A stretch of 46,452 nucleotides of DNA from Streptomyces sp. SID10853 (GTDB lineage Bacteria; Actinomycetota; Actinomycetes; Streptomycetales; Streptomycetaceae). The position numbers and the translations under genes are program-made. The stretch spans positions 1 to 46,452 of the forward strand of contig NZ_JAAGLN010000027.1 of the NCBI RefSeq assembly GCF_010548145.1, given 5' to 3'. The notes under the pieces were generated by a model. It saw only the letters and a program-made list of their open reading frames with translations, did not search any database and was not told where the DNA came from. Of the stretch, positions 1 through 8,242 are shown piece by piece. Every line of letters starts with the position of its first letter. Position 1 is the stretch's first letter.

Positions 1-108
1 CCGCCGGCCCCGCTGCCGCCGCCCGCCCCGCGCCCGCCCGTCGACGATCGAGGCGACCAGGGCAACCAGCACGACCGCCACCAGCGCCAGCAACCACGTC
101 GTATCCAT
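1..108 (-). CDS. N-terminal fragment of a small membrane protein
   Basis: An open frame starts with ATG at 108 on the minus strand and runs off the left edge. The visible 36 residues begin MDTTWLLALVAVVLVALVAS, a single hydrophobic membrane segment at the N-terminus, followed by a basic Arg/Gly-rich stretch after an IVDGR turn. It is divergent from the hydrolase that starts at 338. The family cannot be assigned from this fragment; a one-span or N-terminally anchored protein is the simplest reading. The hydrophobic run directly after the start codon supports this start. Confidence 0.5.
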   Translation of the reverse strand, partial: MDTTWLLALVAVVLVALVASIVDGRARGGRRQRGRR

Positions 109-241
109 ACCCAGGACCGTACCGGTGGCCCCGGGCGCCCGGTACGGCCCGGCAGCACACCGCAGCGGGCCCGCGGGGTCACGCCGCCCACCCGAACCGG
201 TGACAGTGCAGGTGAGTTCCCCCACAACGGCGACCTGTGGA

Positions 242-258
242 GGAGCGGGCAACGCTCC
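242..258. other. Small inverted repeat upstream of the MBL-fold gene
   Basis: GGAGCG (242-247) and CGCTCC (253-258) form a 6-bp hairpin with a 5-nt loop. A TAGGCT hexamer at 266-271 just downstream resembles a Streptomyces -10 box for the gene starting at 338. The hairpin could be an operator; it is short enough to be chance. Confidence 0.25.
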
Positions 259-337
259 GGCGCCTTAGGCTCGACGGACCGCTTCGGCGTCCTGCCGGGC
301 GCGCGGGGCCCGGCCCGTCCACGGAGGTTCCCACTCC

Positions 338-1090
338 ATGAAGCTCACCGTCGTCGGCTGCTCGGGGTCGTTCCCATCCGCGGAATCGGCCTGTTCGAGC
401 TACCTCGTAGAGGCCGACGGCTTCCGGCTGCTCCTCGACATGGGCAATGGCGCCCTCGGCGAGCTGCAGCACTACTGCGGTCTCTACGACCTCGACGCCA
501 TCTTCCTCAGCCACCTCCACTCGGACCACTGCATCGACATGTGCGCGTACTTCGTCGCGCGCTACTACCGGCACGACGGCGGGCGCTGCCCCGCGATCCC
601 CGTGTACGCGCCGGAGGGGGCGGCCGAGCGGCTGACCACCGCGTACGCCGACACCCCTTCGTCCTCGTCGATGGGGGAGGTCTTCGACTTCCGCACCCTG
701 AAGTCCGCCTCGTTCGACATCGGGCCGTTCTCGGTGCGTACGGAGAAGGTCTGCCACCCGGTCGAGGCATATGCCATCCGGATCGAGCACGGCGGCCGTT
801 CGCTCACCTACTCCGGGGACACGGGCGTCTGCGACCCGCTGCACGAACTGGCCGTGGGCGCCGACCTGTTCCTCTGCGAGGCGTCCTTCACGCACGGCAA
901 GGAGGACGTCGCCGACCTCCACCTCAACGGCCGCGAGGCCGGCGCACACGCGACGCGCGCCGGTGTGCGGCGCATGGTGCTGACCCACATCCCGCCGTGG
1001 ACCGACGCCAAACGCAATCTGGCGGACGCGCAGGCCGTGTACGACGGCCCGGTGGAGCTGGCCAAGCCCGGCGCGGTGTACGAGATCTGA
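338..1090 (+). CDS. MBL-fold metallo-hydrolase
   Basis: A 250-residue metallo-beta-lactamase-fold hydrolase, probably cytosolic. The di-metal signature HLHSDH lies at residues 59-64. A later SGDTG motif and a C-terminal VLTHIPPW supply further metal-site residues. The first residues MKLTVVGCSGSFP are typical of the RNase Z/cAMP-phosphodiesterase-like branch. The ATG at 338 follows GGAGG at 323-327 at good spacing. In actinobacteria a member of this family commonly sits next to rph and rdgB, as here, which hints at a nucleic-acid or nucleotide role, but the substrate is unknown. It ends at a strong hairpin shared with the convergent PTS gene. Confidence 0.9.
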   Translation: MKLTVVGCSGSFPSAESACSSYLVEADGFRLLLDMGNGALGELQHYCGLYDLDAIFLSHLHSDHCIDMCAYFVARYYRHDGGRCPAIPVYAPEGAAERLTTAYADTPSSSSMGEVFDFRTLKSASFDIGPFSVRTEKVCHPVEAYAIRIEHGGRSLTYSGDTGVCDPLHELAVGADLFLCEASFTHGKEDVADLHLNGREAGAHATRAGVRRMVLTHIPPWTDAKRNLADAQAVYDGPVELAKPGAVYEI

Positions 1091-1108
1091 CCCGCGCACC
1101 ACGCGGAG

Positions 1109-1142
1109 CGGGCCCCGGAACCGGTACTGGTTCCGGGGCCCG
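1109..1142. terminator. Bidirectional hairpin terminator
   Basis: A perfect 14-bp stem pairs 1109-1122 with 1129-1142 around a 6-nt loop (GGTACT). It lies between the convergent MBL-fold gene (stop at 1090) and the PTS EIIC gene (stop at 1157). GC-rich hairpins without a U-tract are normal terminators in Streptomyces. Confidence 0.85.
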
Positions 1143-1156
1143 CGGGCGTCGTACCG

Positions 1157-2419
1157 TCACGGCTTGGCGGCGTCCTCGACTTCCTCGTCCGGCTCACGCC
1201 CCGGCGTCATCACGTTGAACTTCGTGATCACGAAGCGGAAGACCACGTAGTACACCACCGCGAAGCACAGACCGATCGGGATGATCAGCCAGGGTTTCGT
1301 ATCGAGGTGCCAGTTGATGACGTAGTCGATGAGACCGGCCGAGAAACTGAACCCCGCGTGGACCCCCAGCGCCCAGGTGATCCCCATCGACGCACCGGTC
1401 AGCAGCGCGTGCACCCCGTACAGCAGCGGCGCCGCGAACATGAACGAGAACTCCAGCGGCTCGGTCACCCCGGTCACGAACGAGGTCAGCGCCACCGAGA
1501 TCATCAGCCCCATGACCTGCTTGCGCCGCTCCGGCCGCGCACAGTGCGCGATGGCCAGGGCCGCGGCGGGCAGACCGAACATCATGATCGGGAAGAAGCC
1601 CGACATGAACTGCCCGGCCGACGGGTCACCGGCGAAGAAGCGGGTCAGGTCGCCCTGCACCACGCCGCCGCCGGGCTTGGTGTAGCTGCCCGCCTGGAAC
1701 CAGAAGAACGTGTTCAGGAACTGGTGCATACCGATCGGGATGAGCAGCCGGTTGGCCACCCCGAAGATCGCCGCACCCCAGGCGCCGAGATCGATCAGAT
1801 GCTTGGCGAACCAGGTCAGCGCGTCCCCCACCGGCTGCCAGAGCAGCCCGAACACCACACCGAGCGCGGCACAGATGAAGGCCATCAGGATCGGTACGAG
1901 ACGGCGGCCGTTGAAGAAGCCCAGCCAGTCGACCAGCCGGGTGCGGTGGAACCGCTGCCAGACGATCGCGGTCAGCAGCCCGATGAGGATGCCGCCGAGA
2001 ACGCCCGGGTTCTGCGGGGTGCCCTCGGGGAGCGCCTTCGTCACCGAGCCGCCGATCGGGAACGCGCCCAGGACCCCGTGGTAGACGAGGAACCCGGCCA
2101 CCGCGGCCAGCGCCGTCGAGCCGTCCGACTTCTTCGCGAAGCCGATCGCGACACCGATGCAGAAGAGCAGCGGCAGACCGAACGCCCCGTCAAGGATCGC
2201 GTTGCCGCCCGCGAGGAAGACCTTGGCCGTCTTGTCCCAGAAAGCCCCGTGCAGATACGCGGTGAAGAGATTGCCGAGACTGACCAGCAGACCGGCCGCG
2301 GGCAGCACCGCGACCGGCAGCTGCAGACTGCGGCCGACCTTCTGGAGCCCCTGGAAGAGGCCGTTCCACCACTTCTTCGCCGGTGGTGTCTGTGGCACGG
2401 CCGCGCTGCTGGTGCTCAT
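1157..2419 (-). CDS. PTS EIIC permease, N-acetylglucosamine/glucose family
   Basis: A 420-residue multi-span membrane permease of the glucose/GlcNAc phosphotransferase family that carries sugar across the membrane while it is phosphorylated. Core signatures are LQKVGRSLQLPVAVLPAAGL near the N-terminus and GVTEPLEFSFMFAAPLLYG, the substrate-binding GITEP-type motif. It carries no EIIB or EIIA domain; EIIB is the divergent gene at 2632. Start: ATG at 2419 with AGGAGG at 2427-2432. An in-frame start at 2566 would add 49 residues unlike the family. Layout and sequence match the Streptomyces nagE/nagF locus for GlcNAc uptake. Which nagE paralogue this is cannot be told, and no convincing DasR operator was seen in the divergent promoter. 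Confidence 0.92.
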   Translation of the reverse strand: MSTSSAAVPQTPPAKKWWNGLFQGLQKVGRSLQLPVAVLPAAGLLVSLGNLFTAYLHGAFWDKTAKVFLAGGNAILDGAFGLPLLFCIGVAIGFAKKSDGSTALAAVAGFLVYHGVLGAFPIGGSVTKALPEGTPQNPGVLGGILIGLLTAIVWQRFHRTRLVDWLGFFNGRRLVPILMAFICAALGVVFGLLWQPVGDALTWFAKHLIDLGAWGAAIFGVANRLLIPIGMHQFLNTFFWFQAGSYTKPGGGVVQGDLTRFFAGDPSAGQFMSGFFPIMMFGLPAAALAIAHCARPERRKQVMGLMISVALTSFVTGVTEPLEFSFMFAAPLLYGVHALLTGASMGITWALGVHAGFSFSAGLIDYVINWHLDTKPWLIIPIGLCFAVVYYVVFRFVITKFNVMTPGREPDEEVEDAAKP

Positions 2420-2631
2420 TCGGCGTCCTCCTGCGTCGGCCTGCTGGCAGTCGCCGTCCTGGCTGCGGACCACCCATGGCGCGATCCGCTGCTGTGTCCC
2501 GGGCGCTGCACCGGTGACCGCCATCTTGCGAGGCGGCACGGGCGCCCGCTCGTATAAGGGGTCCAATCGTGGGTTAACGTGACGAAACGGACCGGAGAGC
2601 CGGGCCGCCAGGAGACACTCAGGAGTCAGAC

Positions 2632-2865
2632 ATGGCCACTAAGGCTGAGAAGATCGTCGCGGGGCTCGGCGGCCTCGACAACATCGAAGAGGTCGAGGGC
2701 TGCATCACCCGGCTGCGCACCGAGGTGAAGGACGCCTCCCTCGTGGACGACGCCGCGCTCAAGGCCGCGGGTGCCCACGGCGTCGTCAAGATGGGCACCG
2801 CGATCCAGGTCGTCATCGGCACCGACGCCGACCCCATCGCGGCCGACATCGAGGACATGATGTGA
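2632..2865 (+). CDS. nagF: PTS EIIB component (GlcNAc type)
   Basis: A complete 77-residue single-domain EIIB. The phosphoryl-accepting cysteine is C24 in [14 protein letters not shown], the hallmark of the glucose/GlcNAc EIIB family. The cytosolic protein takes phosphate from EIIA and passes it to the sugar in the EIIC encoded divergently at 2419. AGGAG at 2621-2625 precedes the ATG. Separate EIIB and EIIC polypeptides are usual in Streptomyces, whereas enterobacteria fuse them. The symbol rests on resemblance to the S. coelicolor nagF locus next to rph and was not checked by alignment. Confidence 0.9.
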   Translation: MATKAEKIVAGLGGLDNIEEVEGCITRLRTEVKDASLVDDAALKAAGAHGVVKMGTAIQVVIGTDADPIAADIEDMM

Positions 2866-2919
2866 ACGGCTGAGAAGCCCAGGACCGGCAGGCGAACGGC
2901 TGCGGGGTGCCCCGCGCCC

Positions 2920-3052
2920 GCAGACGGAGGGGCGGCGGACACCCCGCACTCGCAGACGGAGGGGCGTCGGAGTATCCCGCGCCGGCCGACGGGGAGGCGG
3001 TGGGGCATCCCGCACTCGCAGACGGAGGGGCGGCGGGCACCCCGCGCCGGCG
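2920..3052. repeat. Four-copy imperfect tandem repeat of about 33 bp
   Basis: Units begin at 2920, 2952, 2985 and 3018, each opening with GCAGACGGAGGGGCG or a close variant and containing a CCCCGC run. They fill the gap between the EIIB gene and rph. The repeat stays open in forward and reverse frames, giving spurious Ala/Gly/Arg-rich translations. No gene is credible here. Confidence 0.8.
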
Positions 3053-3105
3053 GCGGACCCCTCGCCCCGCCGCCGGTCCCGGACACCCCGCCCCACCGCG
3101 GCCGA

Positions 3106-3111
3106 TAGGCT
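3106..3111 (+). promoter_or_regulatory. -10 box for a leaderless rph transcript
   Basis: TAGGCT at 3106-3111 matches the actinobacterial -10 consensus. It ends 7 nt before the rph ATG at 3119. No Shine-Dalgarno sequence precedes that ATG, so transcription probably starts at or next to the A of the start codon. Confidence 0.55.
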
Positions 3112-3118
3112 CGCCCCC

Positions 3119-3844
3119 ATGTCTCGTATCGACGGCCGCACACCCGAAGAACTCCGCCCGGTCACCATTGAGCGCGCTTGGAGCAAGCACGCCGAAGGCT
3201 CCGTCCTCATCTCCTTCGGAGACACCAAAGTCTTCTGCACCGCCTCCTTCACCGAAGGCGTACCGCGCTGGCGCAAGGGCAGCGGGGAGGGCTGGGTCAC
3301 CGCCGAGTACTCGATGCTCCCGCGCTCCACCAACACCCGGGGCGACCGGGAATCCGTCCGCGGCAAGATCGGCGGCCGTACGCACGAGATCTCCCGCCTC
3401 ATCGGCCGCTCGCTGCGCGCGGTCATCGACTACAAGGCCCTCGGCGAGAACACCGTCGTCCTCGACTGCGACGTCCTCCAGGCCGACGGCGGCACCCGCA
3501 CCGCCGCGATCACCGGCGCGTACGTCGCGCTGGCCGACGCGGTCACCTGGGCCCAGTCCAAGAAGCTCATCAGGTCCGGCCGCAAGCCCCTCACCGACAC
3601 GGTCTCCGCGGTCAGCGTCGGCATCGTCGACGGCGCACCGCTGCTCGATCTGCGTTACGAGGAGGACGTGCGCGCCGAGACCGACATGAACGTCGTCTGC
3701 ACCGGCGACGGCCGTTTCGTCGAGGTCCAGGGGACGGCCGAGGCCGAGCCCTTCGACCGCAAGGAACTCAACGCCCTGCTCGACCTGGCCACCGGGGGCT
3801 GCGCCGATCTCACCGCGCTCCAGACCGAGGCGCTCGGCAAGTAG
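3119..3844 (+). CDS. rph: Ribonuclease PH
   Basis: A 241-residue phosphorolytic 3'-5' exoribonuclease that trims tRNA 3' ends using phosphate. Length and sequence are standard. The N-terminus ([20 protein letters not shown]), the central [19 protein letters not shown] and [22 protein letters not shown] arginine-rich segments, and [21 protein letters not shown] in the active-site region are all present. It acts as a hexameric ring in the cytosol. The ATG at 3119 starts the conserved N-terminus and lacks a ribosome-binding site, in keeping with a leaderless message. rdgB follows 140 bp downstream with its own -10-like box. Confidence 0.97.
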   Translation: MSRIDGRTPEELRPVTIERAWSKHAEGSVLISFGDTKVFCTASFTEGVPRWRKGSGEGWVTAEYSMLPRSTNTRGDRESVRGKIGGRTHEISRLIGRSLRAVIDYKALGENTVVLDCDVLQADGGTRTAAITGAYVALADAVTWAQSKKLIRSGRKPLTDTVSAVSVGIVDGAPLLDLRYEEDVRAETDMNVVCTGDGRFVEVQGTAEAEPFDRKELNALLDLATGGCADLTALQTEALGK

Positions 3845-3984
3845 CGGCCCGGGCCGCCCGGCGAGGACGCGCGGGGCGGACGAGGACGGACAAGGAACGG
3901 ACGGAGAACGGACGGGGGCGGGAGGCGGCGGACGGGCGATGAGGCCGCGTCCGCCGCCCCCGGCAGCGGACTGATACTGGACGC

Positions 3985-4587
3985 ATGACCCGTCTGATCC
4001 TCGCCACCCGCAACGCCGGGAAAATCACCGAACTCGAAGCGATCCTCGCCGACGCGGGCCTGCCCCACGAACTGGTCGGCACGGACGCGTATCCCGACAT
4101 CCCGGACGTCAAGGAAACCGGCGTCACCTTCGCCGAGAACGCCCTGCTCAAGGCCCACGCCATGGCACAGGCCACCGGCTTGCCCGCCGTCGCCGACGAC
4201 TCGGGCCTCTGCGTGGACGTACTGAACGGCGCCCCCGGCATCTTCTCGGCCCGCTGGGCAGGCACCCACGGCGACGACGAGGCCAACCTCCGCCTGCTGC
4301 TCGCCCAGCTCTCGGACATCGACGACCCGCACCGGGGCGCCCACTTCGCCTGCGCGGCCGCACTGGCACTCCCCGACGGCAGGGAACGGGTGGTCGAGGG
4401 CCGCCTCCAGGGCACCCTCCGCACCACTCCGGCGGGCAGCGGTGGCTTCGGCTACGACCCGATCCTGCAGCCGTCGGGCGAGACCCGCACCTGCGCGGAA
4501 CTCACGGCAACGGAGAAGAACGCGATCAGCCACCGCGGCGAGGCATTCCGCGCTCTGGTCCCGGTGGTGCGAGAACTGCTGGGCTGA
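3985..4587 (+). CDS. rdgB: Non-canonical purine NTP pyrophosphatase (dITP/XTP)
   Basis: A 200-residue Ham1/RdgB enzyme that hydrolyses dITP, ITP and XTP to monophosphates and so keeps deaminated purines out of DNA and RNA. The substrate loop ATRNAGKITEL starts at residue 7. The metal and catalytic segment DDSGLCVDVLNGAPGIFSAR follows near residue 70, and SGGFGYDPI and SHRGEAFRAL close the fold. GATACT at 3973-3978 sits 6 nt before the ATG at 3985, suggesting a leaderless transcript like that of rph. The rph-rdgB pairing is conserved in actinobacteria. A strong hairpin follows the stop. Confidence 0.97.
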   Translation: MTRLILATRNAGKITELEAILADAGLPHELVGTDAYPDIPDVKETGVTFAENALLKAHAMAQATGLPAVADDSGLCVDVLNGAPGIFSARWAGTHGDDEANLRLLLAQLSDIDDPHRGAHFACAAALALPDGRERVVEGRLQGTLRTTPAGSGGFGYDPILQPSGETRTCAELTATEKNAISHRGEAFRALVPVVRELLG

Positions 4588-4598
4588 GCCGGTGAACA

Positions 4599-4635
4599 CC
4601 GGAGGGGCACTCCGCAGTGCGGAGTGCCCCTCCGG
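4599..4635. terminator. Strong bidirectional hairpin between rdgB and tRNA-Leu
   Basis: A perfect 17-bp stem pairs 4599-4615 with 4619-4635 around a 3-nt loop (AGT). It begins 11 nt after the rdgB stop and ends 5 nt from the 3' end of the convergent tRNA, so it can terminate both. Confidence 0.9.
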
Positions 4636-4640
4636 CCATG

Positions 4641-4726
4641 TGCGGCCTGTGGGACTCGAACCCACCTAGTCCAAACGGACAAACCGGACCTAAACCGATC
4701 GCGTCAACCAGCTGCGCCAAGGCCGC
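4641..4726 (-). tRNA. tRNA-Leu (anticodon UAG)
   Basis: An 86-nt class II tRNA read on the minus strand. The acceptor arm GCGGCCT (4726-4720) pairs with AGGCCGC (4648-4642), followed by discriminator A at 4641, the identity base for leucine. The anticodon arm is ATCGG-TTTAGGT-CCGGT, with anticodon TAG and a G at position 37. A long variable arm (GTCC-GTTT-GGAC) and the T arm GTGGG-TTCGAGT-CCCAC complete the cloverleaf. CCA is not encoded. It decodes CUA and possibly other CUN codons. The HNH gene ends 59 nt upstream on the same strand. Confidence 0.95.
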
Positions 4727-4785
4727 AGGATGCCGCTCATGGTACTCGGCCGACAGTCGTACGGGGGATGTCGCACCCTCCACGG

Positions 4786-5790
4786 TCACGCCTCCGGCGA
4801 CTGCTTCCCGCGCTTCCGGCACCAGGTGTCGGTCAGTGCATGACAGTTCGGGCACAGGTACCGGAGATTCTCCCGGCGGTTGTCGAGCCAGTCACCGTTG
4901 ACATGGTCGATCTGGAGCGTGATCGGCCGGCCACGCCACTCGCCCGGATTGCCGCAGGACTCGCAGCGATAGGGGACGCCGGCCTCCTGGAGGGCACGGT
5001 GGAGCCTGGACCGGTTCGTGCGCGGGGACCCCGGGGACATCACGACCAGGGTCCGCGGCGCGACCGGCCGCGACTCCGGCACGCGCACCGGCCCCCAGGT
5101 GCGGCGCTTGAAGTGGCCGGTGTCGAGCTTGAGTTGCAGCACGCGCCGGCGAACGCGGCGATGGTTGGTGTCGTTCACCTCGAGGCCGAGTGACCGCATC
5201 AGGTCCGCGTAACTGGTGGCCCCCGGTACCGCCGCTCGCAGCGCGTCCTCGTTGACCGTCACCCGCGCGTTGCGGAAATGCGAGGTGTCGATGCCGTGCT
5301 TCCTGAACATCCCTCCCAACGCCGTCCGTGACCGGCTGTCCCCGTCGGCCAGCCCGAGTGACCGCGCCGCCCCGCGCACACTGTCGGCCGAGGCGGCCGC
5401 GTTCCGCAGCTCCTCGACGGTGAAGAGGAGCTGCGGTTCTGCCGGACGATTCAGAGCGGGAAAGTGGCTCACGTCGATACCGGCCGCGGCGATGCGCCGC
5501 CGGATGTGCGAGAGGGTGCCGGCCGCGGGCGGAGCGCCGAGCTTGACCACGACCTCGCGGAGCGTGCAGGACGTACTGACCGCTGCGGCTATCGCCTCGT
5601 CCGTGTACCGGCGATAGGGGCTGCGCCGCTGGAAGTGGCTGGTATCGATGCCGAGGGCGGCGGCTCTCGCCCGGAGCACCCGGTGCCGTCCACCGCTCTT
5701 GCGAAGGCCCAGCCGGCGCAGCACGCCGGCCCAGCTCCGGGACTCGGCCACAGCCCGGGCGAGTGTCTCCCGCTCGTACGGGTCGGTCAT
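4786..5790 (-). CDS. HNH endonuclease with four repeated HTH-like modules
   Basis: A 334-residue protein. The C-terminal HNH domain (about 273-325) has YRCESCG (C276, C279), IDHVNGD (D295, H296), an Asn in the DNRRENLRYLC stretch, and CPNC (C313, C316), so all nuclease and zinc residues are present. The N-terminal 230 residues are four degenerate repeats of about 50-60 residues. Each ends in a (G)IDTSHF-like signature at about 48-53, 104-110, 166-172 and 222-227, and each resembles a helix-turn-helix unit. Start: ATG at 5790 behind a GGAGGGGG run at 5796-5803. The gene is immediately upstream of tRNA-Leu. Homing-type, phage-derived or defence functions are possible; none is proven. Confidence 0.85.
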   Translation of the reverse strand: MTDPYERETLARAVAESRSWAGVLRRLGLRKSGGRHRVLRARAAALGIDTSHFQRRSPYRRYTDEAIAAAVSTSCTLREVVVKLGAPPAAGTLSHIRRRIAAAGIDVSHFPALNRPAEPQLLFTVEELRNAAASADSVRGAARSLGLADGDSRSRTALGGMFRKHGIDTSHFRNARVTVNEDALRAAVPGATSYADLMRSLGLEVNDTNHRRVRRRVLQLKLDTGHFKRRTWGPVRVPESRPVAPRTLVVMSPGSPRTNRSRLHRALQEAGVPYRCESCGNPGEWRGRPITLQIDHVNGDWLDNRRENLRYLCPNCHALTDTWCRKRGKQSPEA

Positions 5791-5979
5791 GGTTTCCCCC
5801 TCCGTCCCGGTCACACGTTCGTGGCCTCGTACGGAGTAACGAACCGCGGACCCGGGCGTCACGTCCGGGAAGCGGAGCGGCCCGTACCGGGTGGGGGCCG
5901 GTACGGGCCGTCGTGGGCGCCGGGGAGTGGTCGCCAGGGCGGGGCGGTCAGGGGGCCGCCAGGGGGCTTCGGGAGGGGG

Positions 5980-7476
5980 TCAGAAGCGGGGTTCCGGGGC
6001 CTGGGACTCGACCATCTCGGCCGCCTCCTCCTTCGTCTCCACCGAGGGCGGGGAGCCCTCCAGTGGCTGCTGGGCGGTCTCCTTCATGCAGAGCACCGCG
6101 ATCACGCCCACCAGCGCCGCCCCCATCGCGTAGAACGCCGGCATGAGATTGGTGCCGGCCAGGCTGATCAGCGCGGTGATCACGAACGGGGTCGTCCCGC
6201 CGAACAGGGACGTCGAGAGGTTGTAGCCCACCGACAGCGACCCGTACCTGACCTGCGTCGGGAACAGCGCCGGGAGCGCCGCCGACATCGTGCCCAGCAT
6301 GCAGACCAGCGAGAGGCCCAGCATCGCCATACCGATGATGATCGCCGGGATGGAGCCCTGGCGGATCAGCAGGAAGGCGGGGAGCGACAGGACGAGGAAG
6401 CCGAGCATGCCCGCCATCAGGAGCGGTTTACGGCCGAAGCGGTCGTTCAGCTTCCCCACCTGGTTGATGATCAGCATCAGCACGACCATGACGCCCAGCA
6501 GGACCAGCAGGCCGTGCGTATCGCCGTAGCCCAGCTCGTCGGAGAGGTAGGTCGGCATGTACGACAGCAGCATGTAGTCGGTGATGTTGTACGCGCCGAC
6601 CAGGCAGATGCACAGGACGAGCGCGCGCCAGTGGTCCCGGAAGATCGCCTTGAGGTCGCCCTTGGCGGTGGTCTCGACCGCGTCGGCCGCCTCGCCGGCG
6701 CCCACGTTCTCGCCGGTGAGGCGCTGGAAGGCGGGTGTCTCGTCCAGCTTGAGCCGCAGATAGAGACCGACGAGGCCCAGCGGCCCGGCCACCAGGAACG
6801 GCACGCGCCAGCCCCAGCTGTCCATGCCGCCGGAGCCGACCAGCGTGGTCATCAGTGTGACCAGGCCGGCCGCGCCGACATATCCGGCCAGCGTGCCGAA
6901 CTCCAGGAAGCTGCCGAAGTACCCGCGGCGCTTGTCCGGCGCGTACTCCGCGATGAAGGTCGACGCGCCCCCGTACTCGCCGCCGGTGGAGAAGCCCTGC
7001 ACCAGGCGGAAGAAGATCAGCAGGACGGGGGACCAGAATCCGACCGTCGCGTACGAGGGAAGCACCCCGATAGCAAAGGTTCCGATCGCCATCATGATCA
7101 TGGTCATGGCGAGGACCTTCTTGCGGCCGATCTTGTCGCCCATCGGGCCGAAGACCATGCCGCCGACCGGGCGGATCAGGAACGCGACCGCGAAGGTGGC
7201 GAACGAGGCGAGCAGCTGGACCGTGCTGCTTCCGCCGGGGAAGAAGACGTGGCCGATCGTGGAGGCGAGGTAGCTGTAGATGCCGAAGTCGAACCACTCC
7301 ATGGCATTACCGAGACTGGCCGCCTTCACCGCCCGCTTGATCGCGACCTCGTCCGTCACCGTGATGTCGGTGCGGCGCAGCCGCGGGTTCTTCCGGCGGT
7401 CGATGACCCGGAAGAGACCGCGGTGGCGTTTGACCGCCTCGGGGTCGGCGGCGGTCTGGTGGCCGGTGTCCGCCAT
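5980..7476 (-). CDS. MFS transporter, metabolite:H+ symporter (MHS) family
   Basis: A 498-residue, 12-span transporter of the ProP/ShiA/KgtP-type MHS family. The first span contains LGNAMEWFDFGIYSYLAS, a signature of the family. The loop between spans 2 and 3 has RPVGGMVFGPMGDKIGRKK, the MFS motif A with the MHS insertion, and FSTGGEYGGASTF marks span 5. Substrates in the family include betaine, proline, alpha-ketoglutarate and shikimate; this one is not known. ATG at 7476 lies behind an AGAGAGGA ribosome-binding site. An upstream in-frame start at 7500 is possible but unnecessary. It is monocistronic, with no linked metabolic gene. Confidence 0.9.
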   Translation of the reverse strand: MADTGHQTAADPEAVKRHRGLFRVIDRRKNPRLRRTDITVTDEVAIKRAVKAASLGNAMEWFDFGIYSYLASTIGHVFFPGGSSTVQLLASFATFAVAFLIRPVGGMVFGPMGDKIGRKKVLAMTMIMMAIGTFAIGVLPSYATVGFWSPVLLIFFRLVQGFSTGGEYGGASTFIAEYAPDKRRGYFGSFLEFGTLAGYVGAAGLVTLMTTLVGSGGMDSWGWRVPFLVAGPLGLVGLYLRLKLDETPAFQRLTGENVGAGEAADAVETTAKGDLKAIFRDHWRALVLCICLVGAYNITDYMLLSYMPTYLSDELGYGDTHGLLVLLGVMVVLMLIINQVGKLNDRFGRKPLLMAGMLGFLVLSLPAFLLIRQGSIPAIIIGMAMLGLSLVCMLGTMSAALPALFPTQVRYGSLSVGYNLSTSLFGGTTPFVITALISLAGTNLMPAFYAMGAALVGVIAVLCMKETAQQPLEGSPPSVETKEEAAEMVESQAPEPRF

Positions 7477-7635
7477 GGTGGTCGTCCTCTCTGTGGGCAT
7501 ACAAAAACACGCAGGAGGCTCTTCTGCACAGCGATGGCGATCGCAAACCAGGGCTCCGAAGAATTGGGACCTTGGTCACGTATTTTCAGTGGATACCGGC
7601 CACTCCCGCAACTTCTCGGCTGTCGGGGCCGCGTC

Positions 7636-8103
7636 TCAGAGGCCGAGATCCTTGATGATTTTGGCTACGTGGCCGGTGGCCTTGACGTTATAGAAGGCAT
7701 GTTCGACCTTGCCTTTCTCGTCGACGACGATCGTCGACCTGATGACGCCCGTCACCGTTTTGCCGTAGAGCTTCTTCTCGCCGAATGCGCCGTATGCGGC
7801 GAGGGTCTCCTTGGCCGGGTCGCCGACCAGCGTGACCTTCAGGGACTCCTGCTCGCGGAATTTCGCGAGCTTCTCCGGCTTGTCCGGCGAGACCCCGATG
7901 ACGTCGTATCCGGCGCCCGCCAGGAATTCCAGATTATCGGTGAAGTCGCATGCCTGCTTGGTGCATCCAGGGGTGAGCGCCGCCGGGTAGAAGTACACGA
8001 TGACCTTGCGGCCCCGGTGTGCGGCGAGGGAGATCTCGTTGCCGTCGGCGTCGGGCAGGGTGAAGTCGGGGGCGGTGTCGCCGGGCTGCAGTCGCTCGCT
8101 CAT
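7636..8103 (-). CDS. bcp: Thioredoxin-dependent peroxiredoxin, Bcp/PrxQ type
   Basis: A complete 155-residue cytosolic peroxidase that reduces H2O2 and organic hydroperoxides with electrons from thioredoxin. The peroxidatic cysteine is C47 in YPAALTPGCTKQACDF, and C52 five residues later is the usual resolving cysteine of alpha-type PrxQ enzymes. The GDTAPDFTLPDADG N-terminus is standard. ATG at 8103 has AGGAG upstream (GAGGAGAGCTTG). It is divergent from the DUF3618 gene starting at 8243. Confidence 0.95.
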   Translation of the reverse strand: MSERLQPGDTAPDFTLPDADGNEISLAAHRGRKVIVYFYPAALTPGCTKQACDFTDNLEFLAGAGYDVIGVSPDKPEKLAKFREQESLKVTLVGDPAKETLAAYGAFGEKKLYGKTVTGVIRSTIVVDEKGKVEHAFYNVKATGHVAKIIKDLGL

Positions 8104-8242
8104 CAAGCTCTCCTCGGGAGGATCTGGTGACCGTGAGGTACGGATGGGGCAGAGCGTAATAGGGGTGCCGCGGGGTGCGTTCCCGCTGGAGCTGACAGAC
8201 TGTCGAGCAACGACTACCGGACACGACCACGGAGGCAGCGCA

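Noticed and set aside
2420..2631. DasR (dre) operator in the PTS divergent promoter
   Set aside because: GlcNAc PTS genes are usual DasR targets, but the best match (around 2556-2571, GGTC half-site only) agrees poorly with the ACTGGTCTAGACCAGT-type consensus.
2907..3689. Forward open frame covering the 33-bp repeat and part of rph
   Set aside because: Repeat-derived Pro/Ala/Arg translation in the wrong frame of rph; no start signal.
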